The notes: generated from the letters alone by a model not told the origin. A stretch of 64,000 nt of DNA from CAZFYZ01 sp964523735 (GCA_964523735.1 CAZFYZ010000003.1:1-64000), one strand, 5' to 3'. Shown: positions 8,402-17,797, numbered from the stretch's first letter. Made by a program: numbers and translations.

Positions 8402-8527
8402 TTGAAACTCGCTATCATCATCAAGTGGCTTGTGATAGCCGTCATCGCGGCGGGCGCCCTGTGGGGGATCAGCGTACTCGGCGGCGATGCGCAACACGTC
8501 GCCGGCTGCGGCTGCGGAGGGCACTAG
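8402..8527 (+). CDS. 41-residue membrane-anchored peptide ending in GCGCGGH
   Basis: TTG start at 8402 with AGGAG seven bases upstream. The product begins MKLAIIIKWL, continues as one hydrophobic helix (about residues 3-27) and ends AGCGCGGH. Thus it is a single-pass or secreted peptide with a short Cys/His tail that could bind a metal or form a disulfide. A TATACT box lies at 8338-8343. No family is recognised. It might be a chance frame, but ribosome site, hydrophobic profile and spacing all favour a real gene. Confidence 0.55.
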   Translation: MKLAIIIKWLVIAVIAAGALWGISVLGGDAQHVAGCGCGGH

Positions 8528-8600
8528 CACGCCGGCCTGACACCTCGCACGGAACGAACGGACAGCCCTCTTCTATCCAAGCCCCACCTCCTGGAATCGC

Positions 8601-8630
8601 TTGACCGTGGAGCCCGCGACTGAGTATAAT
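8601..8630 (+). promoter_or_regulatory. Promoter of the polysaccharide operon
   Basis: -35 TTGACC (8601-8606), 18 bp spacer, perfect -10 TATAAT (8625-8630). Predicted start near 8637, a short distance before the flippase gene; the six downstream genes overlap or nearly touch, so one transcript is likely. Confidence 0.75.
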
Positions 8631-8674
8631 CTGTCTACCTCTGCCCTACGAAACGGTTGCCGGTAATGGTGATA

Positions 8675-10042
8675 ATGAAAGACCTGCGCACGCGCATCGA
8701 TCCTACAGTTGCGGATAGCGAACCGATACCGGATAGCTCTGTGGCAGCAGGTTGCGGAACCGAGAAGACCCCGAGCATGCGTCGGAACTGCTCTTGGACG
8801 CTCGCAGGCAACTCCATTTATACGGCAAGCCAGTGGGGCATTCTTGTGGCGATGGCGAAGCTGGGAACGCCGGAGATGGTCGGGATGTTCGGACTGGCGC
8901 TGGCGATCACGGCTCCCATCCTGATGTTCCTCAATCTTGAGCTGCGCTCTGTGCAGGCGACCGACGCACGCAATGAGTACCGGCTCGGCCATTATCTGGG
9001 CCTGCGGATCGTGACCTCCTCGCTTGCCGTGGTTACGATAGCCATTACGGCAGCCATCAGTTGCAGGTCCGTCGCGGCAGCCGCCGTCGTCATGGCGGTT
9101 GGAGCGTCCAAGGTCGTGGAGTCCATCAGCGATGTCCTCTATGGTTTCCTGCAGAATCGGGAGCGGATGGATCGTATTGCAGTCTCGATGGTCATCAAGG
9201 GACTGCTCGGGCTGACCGCACTCAGCACAACGTTGTATCTGACGCGGGACATCCTGACAAGCATACTTGCACTCGCGGCAGCGTGGGCAGTCGTTTTGGC
9301 GCTGTACGACATCCCTTCGACGCGGCGATTGCTGCGATCAGATAACACACTGTCATCACCTGCCGGCGACTCCATGCGCCCGAAGTGGGATCGGGCGATT
9401 CTCAAGAAGCTCGCCTGGCTTTCGCTGCCACTGGGTTGCACGATGATGCTGGTGTCCCTGAACGTCAACATTCCACGGTACTTCATCCAAGGCTACTTTG
9501 GCGAGCGTCAGCTTGGGCTTTTTGTGGCTGTTTCGTATCTTATGGTGGCAGTCAGCACAATAGTGAACGCACTCGGGCAGGCGGCCTGTCCAAGACTCGC
9601 GCGCTATTACAGCGAGGAACCGCACGGCCGAGCATTCCGTTCGCTTTTGGTTAAGCTAAGCGGCTTGATCGCCGCTCTCAGCCTGTTTGGCGTTCTGGTT
9701 GCGCTGTTCGGTGGGCGACAGATCTTGACTGTCATCTACCGGCCGGAATACGCCGCCGGGGCTGACTTGTTTGTCTGGGTCATGGCGGCTTCAGGCATTG
9801 GAGGCGTTGCGGTGATTCTCAGATATGGGTGCATCTCTGCCCGGCGATTCGCACCGCAGCTCTCTCTGTGGGTGATTGTAGTAGGAGCAAATGCTCTTTC
9901 CTGTCTGCTGTTGATACCAAAGTACGGTATCAACGGCGCCGGCATGGCCATAGCGGCATCCGGTCTTGTGCAGCTCGTCGGCAACTGGCTCATACTCCTG
10001 CGTGCCGGACGTTCTAATGAAGGATTGGGGATCGAGACATGA
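8675..10042 (+). CDS. Polysaccharide flippase (Wzx/MOP superfamily)
   Basis: About 455 residues with 12 or more hydrophobic segments spread over the whole protein, the pattern of lipid-linked oligosaccharide flippases that move undecaprenyl-linked repeat units to the outer face of the inner membrane. Start is uncertain: in-frame candidates are TTG 8657, ATG 8666, GTG 8669 and ATG 8675, none with a strong ribosome site; the last is used here. First gene of the polysaccharide operon; it overlaps the next gene by four bases (ATGA). Confidence 0.85.
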   Translation: MKDLRTRIDPTVADSEPIPDSSVAAGCGTEKTPSMRRNCSWTLAGNSIYTASQWGILVAMAKLGTPEMVGMFGLALAITAPILMFLNLELRSVQATDARNEYRLGHYLGLRIVTSSLAVVTIAITAAISCRSVAAAAVVMAVGASKVVESISDVLYGFLQNRERMDRIAVSMVIKGLLGLTALSTTLYLTRDILTSILALAAAWAVVLALYDIPSTRRLLRSDNTLSSPAGDSMRPKWDRAILKKLAWLSLPLGCTMMLVSLNVNIPRYFIQGYFGERQLGLFVAVSYLMVAVSTIVNALGQAACPRLARYYSEEPHGRAFRSLLVKLSGLIAALSLFGVLVALFGGRQILTVIYRPEYAAGADLFVWVMAASGIGGVAVILRYGCISARRFAPQLSLWVIVVGANALSCLLLIPKYGINGAGMAIAASGLVQLVGNWLILLRAGRSNEGLGIET

Positions 10043-11106
10043 AGTACGTGGTCGCGGACAGGGTAGGAGTAGACCTTGACGACGCCTACCCGTGGGACAG
10101 GTCGCTGCTGGCGACCAGCGGCATAGCAGGGAACAGCACGGGGTCCTTCGAGGAGTGCCACAGCCGGGTTGTAGTACGTTACACAAAGAATATCGCGAAA
10201 TCAGAGTGTCGCGAGGTGGCCGACAGGATCTACACAGGCAGCAGCGCGTTCATCAGTGACGAGTACGGCATCAGGCTGACATTCCCGGACAGCAACACCG
10301 TTGTCATGGAAACCAGACAAGAGTGCGACGAGTGGTTCATGATACTCCTTCAGGCCATGCTCCTGCGAAGCGGCCTGTCGATGATACACGCCGCAGCGGT
10401 GTGTAAGGAGGATACGGCACTCTTGATGCCCTCTTGGGGAGGAGTCGGAAAGACAGCGTGTGTCACGAGATTGATCAAGGAGCACGGCTGGAAACTGCTC
10501 GGTGACGATATCGTGCTCATCAGCGCTGACGCCGAAGTGATGGGCTTGCCGAAGCACTTCGTCATATACCCGTATCATCGTCCGCTGTTTCCCGAACTGT
10601 TCAGCCAGGGCAAGGGGCCTATCTCTCCGAAGTCCACCAACGACTTGCTGACTAAGGTCGGCCGGGTAGTCAAGCCCGCACTCCGGATGGCGCCCGGTCT
10701 TCTGGCACTAGCCAGGCGGCACAACCCGCAGTCAAGAAGGGTATCGCCCTTCGACATCTTCGGCAAGTCGAACATCGGCACACATGCAACGGCCAAACGA
10801 GCTGTGTGGCTGGAACGAGCTATCGGAGAGGTGGCCGAGCCGATGAACAGGATGTCGCCCGAGAAGATGGCATCCATGAGCGCGAGCGTGACGCTAATGG
10901 AAGTGGCTGGGCCTCGACTGCCAGCCATGTGCGCGCTCTTGGGGTCTGGGCTGCTCGACTGCGATGACTTCTTCGGGAAGACCTACCAGATTCACAAGCA
11001 AGCCTATGATAAGATCGGCGACCTGCACCGCTTGACCGTTCCGGCGGATGTGCCGGTTGAGCAGGTACCTGACTGGGTCATCACACACGTCACGACTGAG
11101 GATTAG
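10039..11106 (+). CDS. HPr kinase-like P-loop protein of a polysaccharide cluster
   Basis: 355 residues, no membrane segment. The Walker A motif GGVGKT is at residues 134-139 and GDD at 155-157, as in HprK/PEP-carboxykinase-like P-loop proteins; SMIHAAAV before the P-loop is also typical. HprK itself phosphorylates HPr on Ser, but proteins of this branch are found in exopolysaccharide and peptide-modification clusters where the target is unknown. The start overlaps the flippase stop, so translation is probably coupled. A sugar, lipid-sugar or protein kinase role in the operon is an inference. Confidence 0.75.
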   Translation: MKYVVADRVGVDLDDAYPWDRSLLATSGIAGNSTGSFEECHSRVVVRYTKNIAKSECREVADRIYTGSSAFISDEYGIRLTFPDSNTVVMETRQECDEWFMILLQAMLLRSGLSMIHAAAVCKEDTALLMPSWGGVGKTACVTRLIKEHGWKLLGDDIVLISADAEVMGLPKHFVIYPYHRPLFPELFSQGKGPISPKSTNDLLTKVGRVVKPALRMAPGLLALARRHNPQSRRVSPFDIFGKSNIGTHATAKRAVWLERAIGEVAEPMNRMSPEKMASMSASVTLMEVAGPRLPAMCALLGSGLLDCDDFFGKTYQIHKQAYDKIGDLHRLTVPADVPVEQVPDWVITHVTTED

Positions 11107-11111
11107 ATCGA

Positions 11112-12467
11112 GTGGGTTCATTCGACGTCACATACTGGATGGCGTTTGCCCACGTCGGGCTTACGGCCCTCGCCTTCGCCCTGACGGCGCGGCCACTGAT
11201 CAGCACGTTTCACTGGTTCCTTCTGACGTCGTTTCTGGCGTTTGGCATAAGGCCGGCGCTGGCGGCATCAGTAGGGGGCTTTACGAACTATGACTCCGGC
11301 ATAGGTTGGTACGCCTACAACTACGGACTGCTCTACCAGCTTCTCTTCGTCCTGTGTGTGTCCATCGCCTACATACTGCTGTCTTACCGCTACAGTAGTC
11401 GCCAGCCACGACCGCTTCTACGCGTGGTTCGACCCAGAGGTTTCTACGTGCTTCTGGCGACTGGACTAGTGGGCATTGCGGCTCTGCACGTGCTGTCTGG
11501 CGGTGGCTGGTTGCCAGGCGCACGAACCGGGACCATCAACTCCGTTGTCCCGGGGGGCAAGTACATATTCCCCATCGCGGTGATGTCGTTCTCGCTCCTG
11601 ATACCGTTTGGGGTCATCGGATACATGAAGAAGGCGGGCTATCCGTGGTGGCTGGTGTTGCTGACCAGTCTACTGTCCCTGAGTGCGCTCAGCCTCCTTT
11701 TCATGAGAGGCATGGTGATAGCAGGAGTTCTCCTAATCTTCTGGGCAGCCGAAAAGGAGGGGAAGCTCAGGGTTAAGCACCTGTTGATTGGCCTGCTGGT
11801 GCTGTTCACCATTGGCCAGATGCTCCGACCGTTGGGCAAGTTCGTCGCCGCACGCTATCTTATGGGCGAGAGCGACGCCAGGTTCGCGATAGCATCCGCC
11901 CTTGCAGAGAGAATGAGTCCGTTGGACAAGGTGAGGGCACTCTTTCTGTACACCACAAATCTGGACCTTGCTGATTCCTGGCCGGTTGTCATCAACTATG
12001 TGGATGACAACGACAGGCTCGGGGGCCGCAGCTTCCTGGCAGTTCCAGCCAGGTTTGCCAGCACCAAGTTCCGCCTGGACTCAGGATTCCTAACCGGCAG
12101 TGATATTGTCAACGACTACTTCTATGGTGCCAACTACTACGATCTCAGTTTTGGCTTCAATGTGACCTTTGCCAATGAGCTGTTCCTGAATTTCGGTCCC
12201 CTGGGTCTAATCCTGGGCATCGTCCCCGGTTTCCTGCTCTTCCTTGCCGACAGGTGGATGCGCAGAATGAGAGCGATCTCACCGTCCGACGTCTTCATTG
12301 CGTACATCTGTTTTCGCGGCTTCACCAGCGAGCTTGCTCTCACATTACAGTGGGCTGTTGGCGCTATCACGTTGGCTGTAGTTGTTGAGGTGCTGGCGAA
12401 GCTGCGACTAGGCAGCTTGCGCAGGCAGATACCGCGCCTTAAGGCCACTCTGGAGCAGGGGCCTTGA
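11112..12467 (+). CDS. O-antigen polymerase-like membrane protein (Wzy type)
   Basis: 451 residues with about 10-12 hydrophobic segments and a larger soluble loop toward the C-terminal half (about residues 270-350). Wzy proteins share little sequence, and the call rests on topology and context: flippase, glycosyltransferase and initiating transferase lie in the same operon. GTG 11112 follows GAGGAT at a reasonable distance; ATG 11139 is an alternative start. The stop overlaps the next start (TTGA). Confidence 0.75.
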   Translation: MGSFDVTYWMAFAHVGLTALAFALTARPLISTFHWFLLTSFLAFGIRPALAASVGGFTNYDSGIGWYAYNYGLLYQLLFVLCVSIAYILLSYRYSSRQPRPLLRVVRPRGFYVLLATGLVGIAALHVLSGGGWLPGARTGTINSVVPGGKYIFPIAVMSFSLLIPFGVIGYMKKAGYPWWLVLLTSLLSLSALSLLFMRGMVIAGVLLIFWAAEKEGKLRVKHLLIGLLVLFTIGQMLRPLGKFVAARYLMGESDARFAIASALAERMSPLDKVRALFLYTTNLDLADSWPVVINYVDDNDRLGGRSFLAVPARFASTKFRLDSGFLTGSDIVNDYFYGANYYDLSFGFNVTFANELFLNFGPLGLILGIVPGFLLFLADRWMRRMRAISPSDVFIAYICFRGFTSELALTLQWAVGAITLAVVVEVLAKLRLGSLRRQIPRLKATLEQGP

Positions 12468-13561
12468 AAGTCCTCTACGCGATAGCCAGGGCAGTTCCCG
12501 GTGGGGCGCAGACGCACGTGCTGGACCTCATCACTCATGCAAGAGACGAGGTCGAGGCGGGGCTTGTCACGTTCGAGTCGGGGTTTCTTGCCGAGCGGGC
12601 ACGTGAGATGGGCTTGCCGGTTTGGGTGGTTCCAGCTCCCGTAGACGCGATTAGCCCGCTCCGGGACTTGTCGGCAGTGCGAGGTATCGCGCGCGTGATC
12701 CGTGAGTTCGGACCCGATCTGGTCCACGCGCACTCTACCAAGAGCGGTGTTATCGCCCGGGTCGCCGCTCGCATGGCACAAACACCCGCGGTCTTCACCG
12801 CTCACGGCTGGGCATTCACGGAGGGAGCCAGCAGCAAGCGGCGGCGGCTGGCTATCATTATCGAGCGTATGGTCGCCCCGCTTGCTCGACGGATCATCTG
12901 CGTCTCACAATACGACCGTGAGCTGGCATTGCGCTGTGGGGTTGGAGACCCGGACAGGATCGTGCTGGTCCACAACGGTATTCCCGCGTCGGAGCATCAC
13001 GCGAGCTATCCCGAACGCCAGACTGTCAGATGCGTGATGGTCGCGCGGTTCTCGCCGCCCAAAGACCAGGCAGCTCTCATCGAAGCCCTGCGGGAGGTGG
13101 ACGATCTCGAGCTGTGGCTGGTAGGGGATGGTGAACTACTCGAGGAGTCCAAGGCCACTGCATCAGCTCTCGGCGTGGACGACCGGGTGCGATTCCTCGG
13201 AAGCAGGAGCGATGTGCCGGAGTTACTGGCTGACTGCGATGTATATGCGCTTGCCTCTCGCTATGAGGGTCTTCCTTACACCATACTCGAGGGGATGCGC
13301 GCGGGCCTGCCGGTGGTGGCGTCAGACGTCGGAGGAGTGGGCGAAGCCGTAGTCGACGGAGAAACGGGCCTGCTTGTTCCAAGCGGGGATGGGCAAGCCC
13401 TGGCGGCCGCTCTGCGACGTCTGGTCGAAAGCCCGGAGGAGAGGCGAAGAATGGGTGAGGCGGGGAGGCGGCGCTGCGAAGAGGAGTTCACGCTGTCCGG
13501 AATGGTCGAAGCAACGTTGGCTGTCTACAGCTCAGCTATCGAGGAAGGCGGTCGGAGATGA
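12464..13561 (+). CDS. Glycosyltransferase family 4
   Basis: 365 residues of GT-B fold. N-terminal ARAVPGGAQTHVLDL is the acceptor-side glycine loop; DLVHAHSTKSG follows. The C-terminal donor domain has VARFSPPKDQ, WLVGDGEL and the EX7E motif in YEGLPYTILEGM followed by AGLPVVASDVGG, typical of retaining nucleotide-sugar transferases acting at the cytoplasmic side of the membrane. TTG start overlapping the previous stop. It would add a sugar to the undecaprenyl-linked repeat unit. Confidence 0.92.
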   Translation: MKVLYAIARAVPGGAQTHVLDLITHARDEVEAGLVTFESGFLAERAREMGLPVWVVPAPVDAISPLRDLSAVRGIARVIREFGPDLVHAHSTKSGVIARVAARMAQTPAVFTAHGWAFTEGASSKRRRLAIIIERMVAPLARRIICVSQYDRELALRCGVGDPDRIVLVHNGIPASEHHASYPERQTVRCVMVARFSPPKDQAALIEALREVDDLELWLVGDGELLEESKATASALGVDDRVRFLGSRSDVPELLADCDVYALASRYEGLPYTILEGMRAGLPVVASDVGGVGEAVVDGETGLLVPSGDGQALAAALRRLVESPEERRRMGEAGRRRCEEEFTLSGMVEATLAVYSSAIEEGGRR

Positions 13562-14496
13562 GTGCGGCGCGAGTAGTGCTCTTTGGCGAGTGCGGGTTTG
13601 TCGGGTCGAACCTGCTTGAGCGTCTGCAGATCGACGGCATTGTGGCCCCCAAGCTGGACGAAGCCGACCTCACCAACATCTCGAGTCTTCGCAACGTGCT
13701 GCGGCCGGACGATATCGTGATCAATGCCGCAGGCTATGCTAACGCCACAGATCGGACTGAACAGGGCAAGAGACTCTTCCAGTCGATCAACGTGGACGGT
13801 CTTCGGAACCTCGCCGATGCCTGCGCCGAAGTGGGCGTCGGTCAGTTGATACACATCTCAAGCGTTGCGGCGATGGGCAGGCAGCACGGCGAAGGGATCA
13901 CCGAGGACATGATGGTCCCGGTCGATTCGCCTTATGCCCAGAGCAAGCTCGATGGCGAGAGGCTGCTCGCGAATTACGCGGACAAGCTCCCGATCACGAT
14001 CCTCAGGCCCACTTCAGTGTTCGGCGAGGGGCGAGGTCTCGCAGCTGCACTGTGCTCGCTCGTACGGCGTGGAACCGTGCCGCTTCCAGGCGGAGGCAGC
14101 GCCAGGATTCCCTTTGCTTACATCGGCAATATCTGTCACGCTGTCGGGCTCGCAGTGGGCAATGAAGCTTGCTTTGGGCGGACATTCATTGTGGGAGACG
14201 AGGCTTCCTATCCTCTGCGGGACATTGTGCTTGCTCTTGCCACGGGAATGGGCATGAACCCGCGGATCATCAACGTGCCGAAACCTATCGCCTATGCCGC
14301 GGCACGAGGTTTGGAAATGCTGGCGGCCGTTCGACAGACAACGCCGCTCCTGGATCGGGGCAGGCTTGACACGATGACCTCTTCTGTCTCATACTCTATC
14401 GCGGCATTCCGAGAGGCTGCGGGATACGACCCGCCTTACAGCCTCGATAGCGCGGCTAACAGGATAACACAGTGGTTTCTCAGGAACACGAAGTAA
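13558..14496 (+). CDS. NAD-dependent epimerase/dehydratase (extended SDR)
   Basis: 312 residues. The Rossmann glycine motif GECGFVGS is near the N-terminus (a variant of GxxGxxG), followed by NAAGYAN, HISSVAAMG and the catalytic YAQSK. Extended SDRs of this kind act on nucleotide sugars or isoprenoid-linked sugars; the precise reaction is not readable. ATG overlaps the glycosyltransferase stop (ATGA), and its 3' end overlaps the next gene by 25 bp. Confidence 0.9.
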   Translation: MSAARVVLFGECGFVGSNLLERLQIDGIVAPKLDEADLTNISSLRNVLRPDDIVINAAGYANATDRTEQGKRLFQSINVDGLRNLADACAEVGVGQLIHISSVAAMGRQHGEGITEDMMVPVDSPYAQSKLDGERLLANYADKLPITILRPTSVFGEGRGLAAALCSLVRRGTVPLPGGGSARIPFAYIGNICHAVGLAVGNEACFGRTFIVGDEASYPLRDIVLALATGMGMNPRIINVPKPIAYAAARGLEMLAAVRQTTPLLDRGRLDTMTSSVSYSIAAFREAAGYDPPYSLDSAANRITQWFLRNTK

Positions 14497-15104
14497 CAAT
14501 CGAGCGATCGGAGGCCTCGCCGCCGGGGGGAATCTATCCTCCCATCAAGCGAGCAATCGACATCGTCGGCGGGTTGGTCCTGTTCATCCTGCTCAGCCCG
14601 CTGCTGCTGCTGGTGGCCATACTCGTCCGCCTCGACTCGCCCGGCCCGGCGATCTACCGGCAGAAGAGGATGGGCAGAGGCGGGATTGCGTTCGTGATAC
14701 TCAAGTTTCGCACCATGAAGATAGGAACACCCGTCCTATCGACCGAGGACATGCAGCGTCAGGCCGAGAAGCCTTTTACCCGCCTGGGTCCTTTCCTCAG
14801 GATGACCAATCTTGATGAACTGCCTCAACTCATTAACATCATCAAGGGTGAGATGAGCTTCATTGGCCCCCGCCCGGCGCTGCCGACCCAGGAGGACGTG
14901 GTGAGCCTGCGGGAGCGGTCCGGCGCCGATCTGGTTCGCCCCGGGATCTCGGGCCTTGCACAGGTCATGGGCCGCGACGATCTGGATAACGTCACCAAGG
15001 TCGGCTACGATGCCGAGTACTGCCGCAAGCTGAGCCTACTCAACGACCTTAGAATCCTCGCTCTGACATTCGTCACGGTCTTCTCCGGCCGCGGCAACAA
15101 GTAG
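14472..15104 (+). CDS. Undecaprenyl-phosphate sugar phosphotransferase
   Basis: 210 residues, short form with one N-terminal membrane helix (about residues 27-50) and the bacterial sugar transferase domain: KRAIDIVGG, SPGPAIYRQKRMGR, FRTMK, TNLDELPQLINII and GEMSFIGPRPALP. It transfers sugar-1-phosphate to undecaprenyl phosphate and so starts synthesis of the repeat unit. Start GTG 14472 lies within the epimerase gene. Last gene of the operon. Confidence 0.95.
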   Translation: MVSQEHEVTIERSEASPPGGIYPPIKRAIDIVGGLVLFILLSPLLLLVAILVRLDSPGPAIYRQKRMGRGGIAFVILKFRTMKIGTPVLSTEDMQRQAEKPFTRLGPFLRMTNLDELPQLINIIKGEMSFIGPRPALPTQEDVVSLRERSGADLVRPGISGLAQVMGRDDLDNVTKVGYDAEYCRKLSLLNDLRILALTFVTVFSGRGNK

Positions 15105-15280
15105 AGTCTGAAATTGAGCGCAGACGAGGTTTGGTAAGCCTGAGAAGATCGGCATTCCCGCAGCATATCATATGCGGCGGCCCGTCCATCACCGTGCCTG
15201 AAGTCTTTGCTTCCGCCTGTTTCGCTGCGTCAGCAATGGGTATCATGACGCTACTTGGGTAGCGAAAGGGGTAGGAGAAG

Positions 15281-15544
15281 ATGTCAACACTCACGGTCAA
15301 GGTCTGCGAGGAATGCGGTATCCAGTCTGCCAATCCCGATGGTTGGCTGGTAATAGCGGGGCTCGATGTCAGGTCAGCAACAACGGGCGAACCAGTCACC
15401 GCAGTACCTACGGGCGCTGATCTTTGCTCACCCGGATGCCTGCTGCGCTACATCTCCCGACATCTGGAGCCTGCGATGAGCGGCCATTCCGTCGCTCGCC
15501 AGCACACGATCGCACTGCAGCAGCCGGTAGTCCACGTAGCGTAG
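15281..15544 (+). CDS. Small protein with two Cys pairs (putative zinc site)
   Basis: 87 residues. TAGGAGAAG directly precedes ATG 15281. Cys pairs CEEC (residues 9-12) and CSPGC (49-53) could bind one zinc ion in a small treble-clef or ribbon fold. The last ~25 residues look unstructured. No family is recognised. It stands alone, between the polysaccharide operon and a convergent gene; the 15545-15796 interval after it shows nothing convincing. Confidence 0.6.
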   Translation: MSTLTVKVCEECGIQSANPDGWLVIAGLDVRSATTGEPVTAVPTGADLCSPGCLLRYISRHLEPAMSGHSVARQHTIALQQPVVHVA

Positions 15545-15796
15545 ATGCCGGCAAGAGCTCACCGTCGGTAGGGACTACGTCACCCTGAGCTTAGTGCCGG
15601 GCCCCAGGAGATGCAGATGGACTCTTCGGGGGCCAAGGCCGCTGCTCAAGAACGCCCGCACACAGCTCATATCGCTGAGGATCCGGCAGCACGCACTCCC
15701 GTGTACCAGGCGATAAGCCAGTCTTCCTGACGTACCCTATCAGACGCGCGTTCAAATCCCGCTGGCGGAGAGACTGGAGGAGGCGTCGCACCAAGG

Positions 15797-17701
15797 CTAC
15801 TGCACGTACTTCATCTTCTCCTTAGCTACCTCATTCTCCGGGTCGAGCTCGAGTGCACGGAGGAACTTCTGTTTTGCCCGCTCCCTATCTCCCTGATGCG
15901 ACAAGCACCAGCCCCACTTGATCTGCGCGCGCACATCGAACGGCATCTCAGTCGCGTACTTGGCGAACTGCCTTTCGGCCTCCGTAAGATAGCGCCGGTC
16001 GTGTTTCGCTTGATACAGCATCACGCAGTTCTGGCCTATCTCCCATCTCCAAGCCAGTGTGCCACCACGCTTGAGCCCGTCTTCCGCTATCGCCAGCGAC
16101 TCCTCATATCGCTCCAAGTCGCGAAGAATCCGTGCTTTCTTCAGCAGGCAATCGAGGTCTTTGCCTCCACTCTTGGCGACAGCCTTTTCCGCCATCGCCA
16201 GTATCGCCTGTCGGTCCACAGTCTCAGGAGTAAACATCCCCAAGGTATCCGCTCGTAGAAGATAGACTTGGGGCGAGTCTTCCCCGAACACCTTCGCTGC
16301 CATCGCAAACACATTTTCGCGATCAGACTCGCTCCCTCCCCATTGCGGCGCGAAACACGCAGCATACTGCTCGTAGGGACCGATGCAGTTTGGCTCCATG
16401 CGCACCATAGCCTGGAAAGCCTTGTCTCTGTACTGGTCAATGCCGAGTGCCTGGCCAATGCAAAGCAGATTGCTCCATCCGCCGTAGCAGTTGGGGTCAA
16501 GCTCAACCGAGATCAGCGATTCCCGCAGGCAATCGTCGCAGTTACTCCGCCAAGCCCTCTCCTCGGCGAAGCTCATCTTGGAGAAGTATCTACCCCTACG
16601 AACGTCGTTCGCGGCCGAATCGTAAGCTTGCGCCAACAGAGCATGGTAGTAGCCGTTGTGCGGCCATCGGTCGACCAGCAGCTTGCCCTCTCGGAGCGCG
16701 AGCTGGGTATCGCCCCGATCCAATGCTATACCGCACAAGCTGGCGTGTGCCCGCAGATTGTCACGATCGGCTCGGATCAGCGATTCCAAGCTCTCCTGGG
16801 CGCTTTGGTACTCACACTCCGAAGAGTAGAGAATCGCATCGAGCAAGGCCATGTTGGAGTTGCCCGGGAACCGGCCGGCGAGGTTCGAGCGCAGGGTGGC
16901 CAGCTTCTGGTCGGTCTGTATATCGTGACACGACGAAGCTTGGACGTAATATTCGAGGAGCCTGATCACGGCAAACGAGGAGGCAGGATCCGTCTGTGCG
17001 GCTTTCCACCGCAGCGAGAGGCATTGCTCGTTACTGCCGCAGAACACGCTTTGCCCGTAGAGCATGAGGGTGTCCGACCTGCTGAAGTTTGGCTTGGCGA
17101 GTTCCTTGCGCTGGTCGGAAGACAGGGACCAACCCAACTCGCTGGAGATCGTCGAGGCCAGCTCTGTCTGGAGACGTCCCAGGTCAGTTAGCTCGCCCGA
17201 CGACTCAAGAGTCTTGACGATCTTGCTGTCCCAGGCATCGGTTACTCGAGCCGAGACCGTAACCTGGCCGCCGGATGCGCGAAAGCCGCCTGTGAGAACG
17301 TAGCGCACTCCGAGAGATCGACCCATCTTGGTGGCCAGTGCATCCGAGGGAGCCTGATACGGAGGGAGCTTCTGGGCGCGCAGTGCATCGCTGAACGATG
17401 TCGTTGAGGGCTGCTGGCTCACGGTTGTGGGCGCACAATAGAGGCGGTCGGCCAATGCTCTGGCAAACCCGACTGAGTAGAGTTTGGCGTCACTATCACC
17501 CGAGGGTGTGAAGGGAAATACGGCCAGTGTGTCTTCAGGTGCGGGACCCTTAGGGAGAACGACCCCAGTCGATCGCCTGCCGCCGGAGCCAGCGCCGCCG
17601 CGGCCGAACAGATCCGACGAAGTCTTGATCGCGAAGATCGCGCCCCCAATCCAGATGGCGCAGACGACCACGACCGCCGTGATGACGATGGTTTTCCCCA
17701 T
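15797..17701 (-). CDS. Membrane-anchored TPR protein with TolB-like N-domain
   Basis: 634 residues. A start at 17701 is set by GGAGGTG seven bases upstream. After MGKTIVITAVVVVCAIWIGG (one membrane helix, residues 4-24) comes a domain with LAVFPFTPSGDS, FARALADRLY and GVRYVLTGGFRASGGQVTV, the pattern of the TolB/FlgO-like N-domain found before TPR arrays. The remainder is a series of TPR-like helical pairs; the last, AKQKFLRALELDPENEVAKE, is a clear TPR. Several Cys pairs (SNCDDCLRESL) sit in the middle. It probably serves as an extracytoplasmic scaffold. No partner is adjacent. Confidence 0.8.
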   Translation of the reverse strand: MGKTIVITAVVVVCAIWIGGAIFAIKTSSDLFGRGGAGSGGRRSTGVVLPKGPAPEDTLAVFPFTPSGDSDAKLYSVGFARALADRLYCAPTTVSQQPSTTSFSDALRAQKLPPYQAPSDALATKMGRSLGVRYVLTGGFRASGGQVTVSARVTDAWDSKIVKTLESSGELTDLGRLQTELASTISSELGWSLSSDQRKELAKPNFSRSDTLMLYGQSVFCGSNEQCLSLRWKAAQTDPASSFAVIRLLEYYVQASSCHDIQTDQKLATLRSNLAGRFPGNSNMALLDAILYSSECEYQSAQESLESLIRADRDNLRAHASLCGIALDRGDTQLALREGKLLVDRWPHNGYYHALLAQAYDSAANDVRRGRYFSKMSFAEERAWRSNCDDCLRESLISVELDPNCYGGWSNLLCIGQALGIDQYRDKAFQAMVRMEPNCIGPYEQYAACFAPQWGGSESDRENVFAMAAKVFGEDSPQVYLLRADTLGMFTPETVDRQAILAMAEKAVAKSGGKDLDCLLKKARILRDLERYEESLAIAEDGLKRGGTLAWRWEIGQNCVMLYQAKHDRRYLTEAERQFAKYATEMPFDVRAQIKWGWCLSHQGDRERAKQKFLRALELDPENEVAKEKMKYVQ

Positions 17702-17766
17702 ACGGGCACACCTCCAGCATCTAGCGCGCATTATTCGCGAGGAGCGTGAATAATATGCTCCCCGGC

Positions 17767-17797
17767 CCCGGATTATGCTTGCAGAGCATAATCCGGG
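17767..17797. terminator. Covarying hairpin, copy 1
   Basis: CCCGGATTATGC (17767-17778) and GCATAATCCGGG (17786-17797) are perfect 12 bp arms with a 7 nt loop. It lies 52 bp after the aldo/keto reductase stop (minus strand) without a T run. A second copy with a compensatory base-pair change is at 59199-59229. Confidence 0.6.

Noticed and set aside
15690..15790. tRNA-like T-arm GCGTTCAAATCCCGC
   Set aside because: No matching acceptor 5' strand, D-arm or anticodon stem could be found upstream; one T-stem pair is mismatched.
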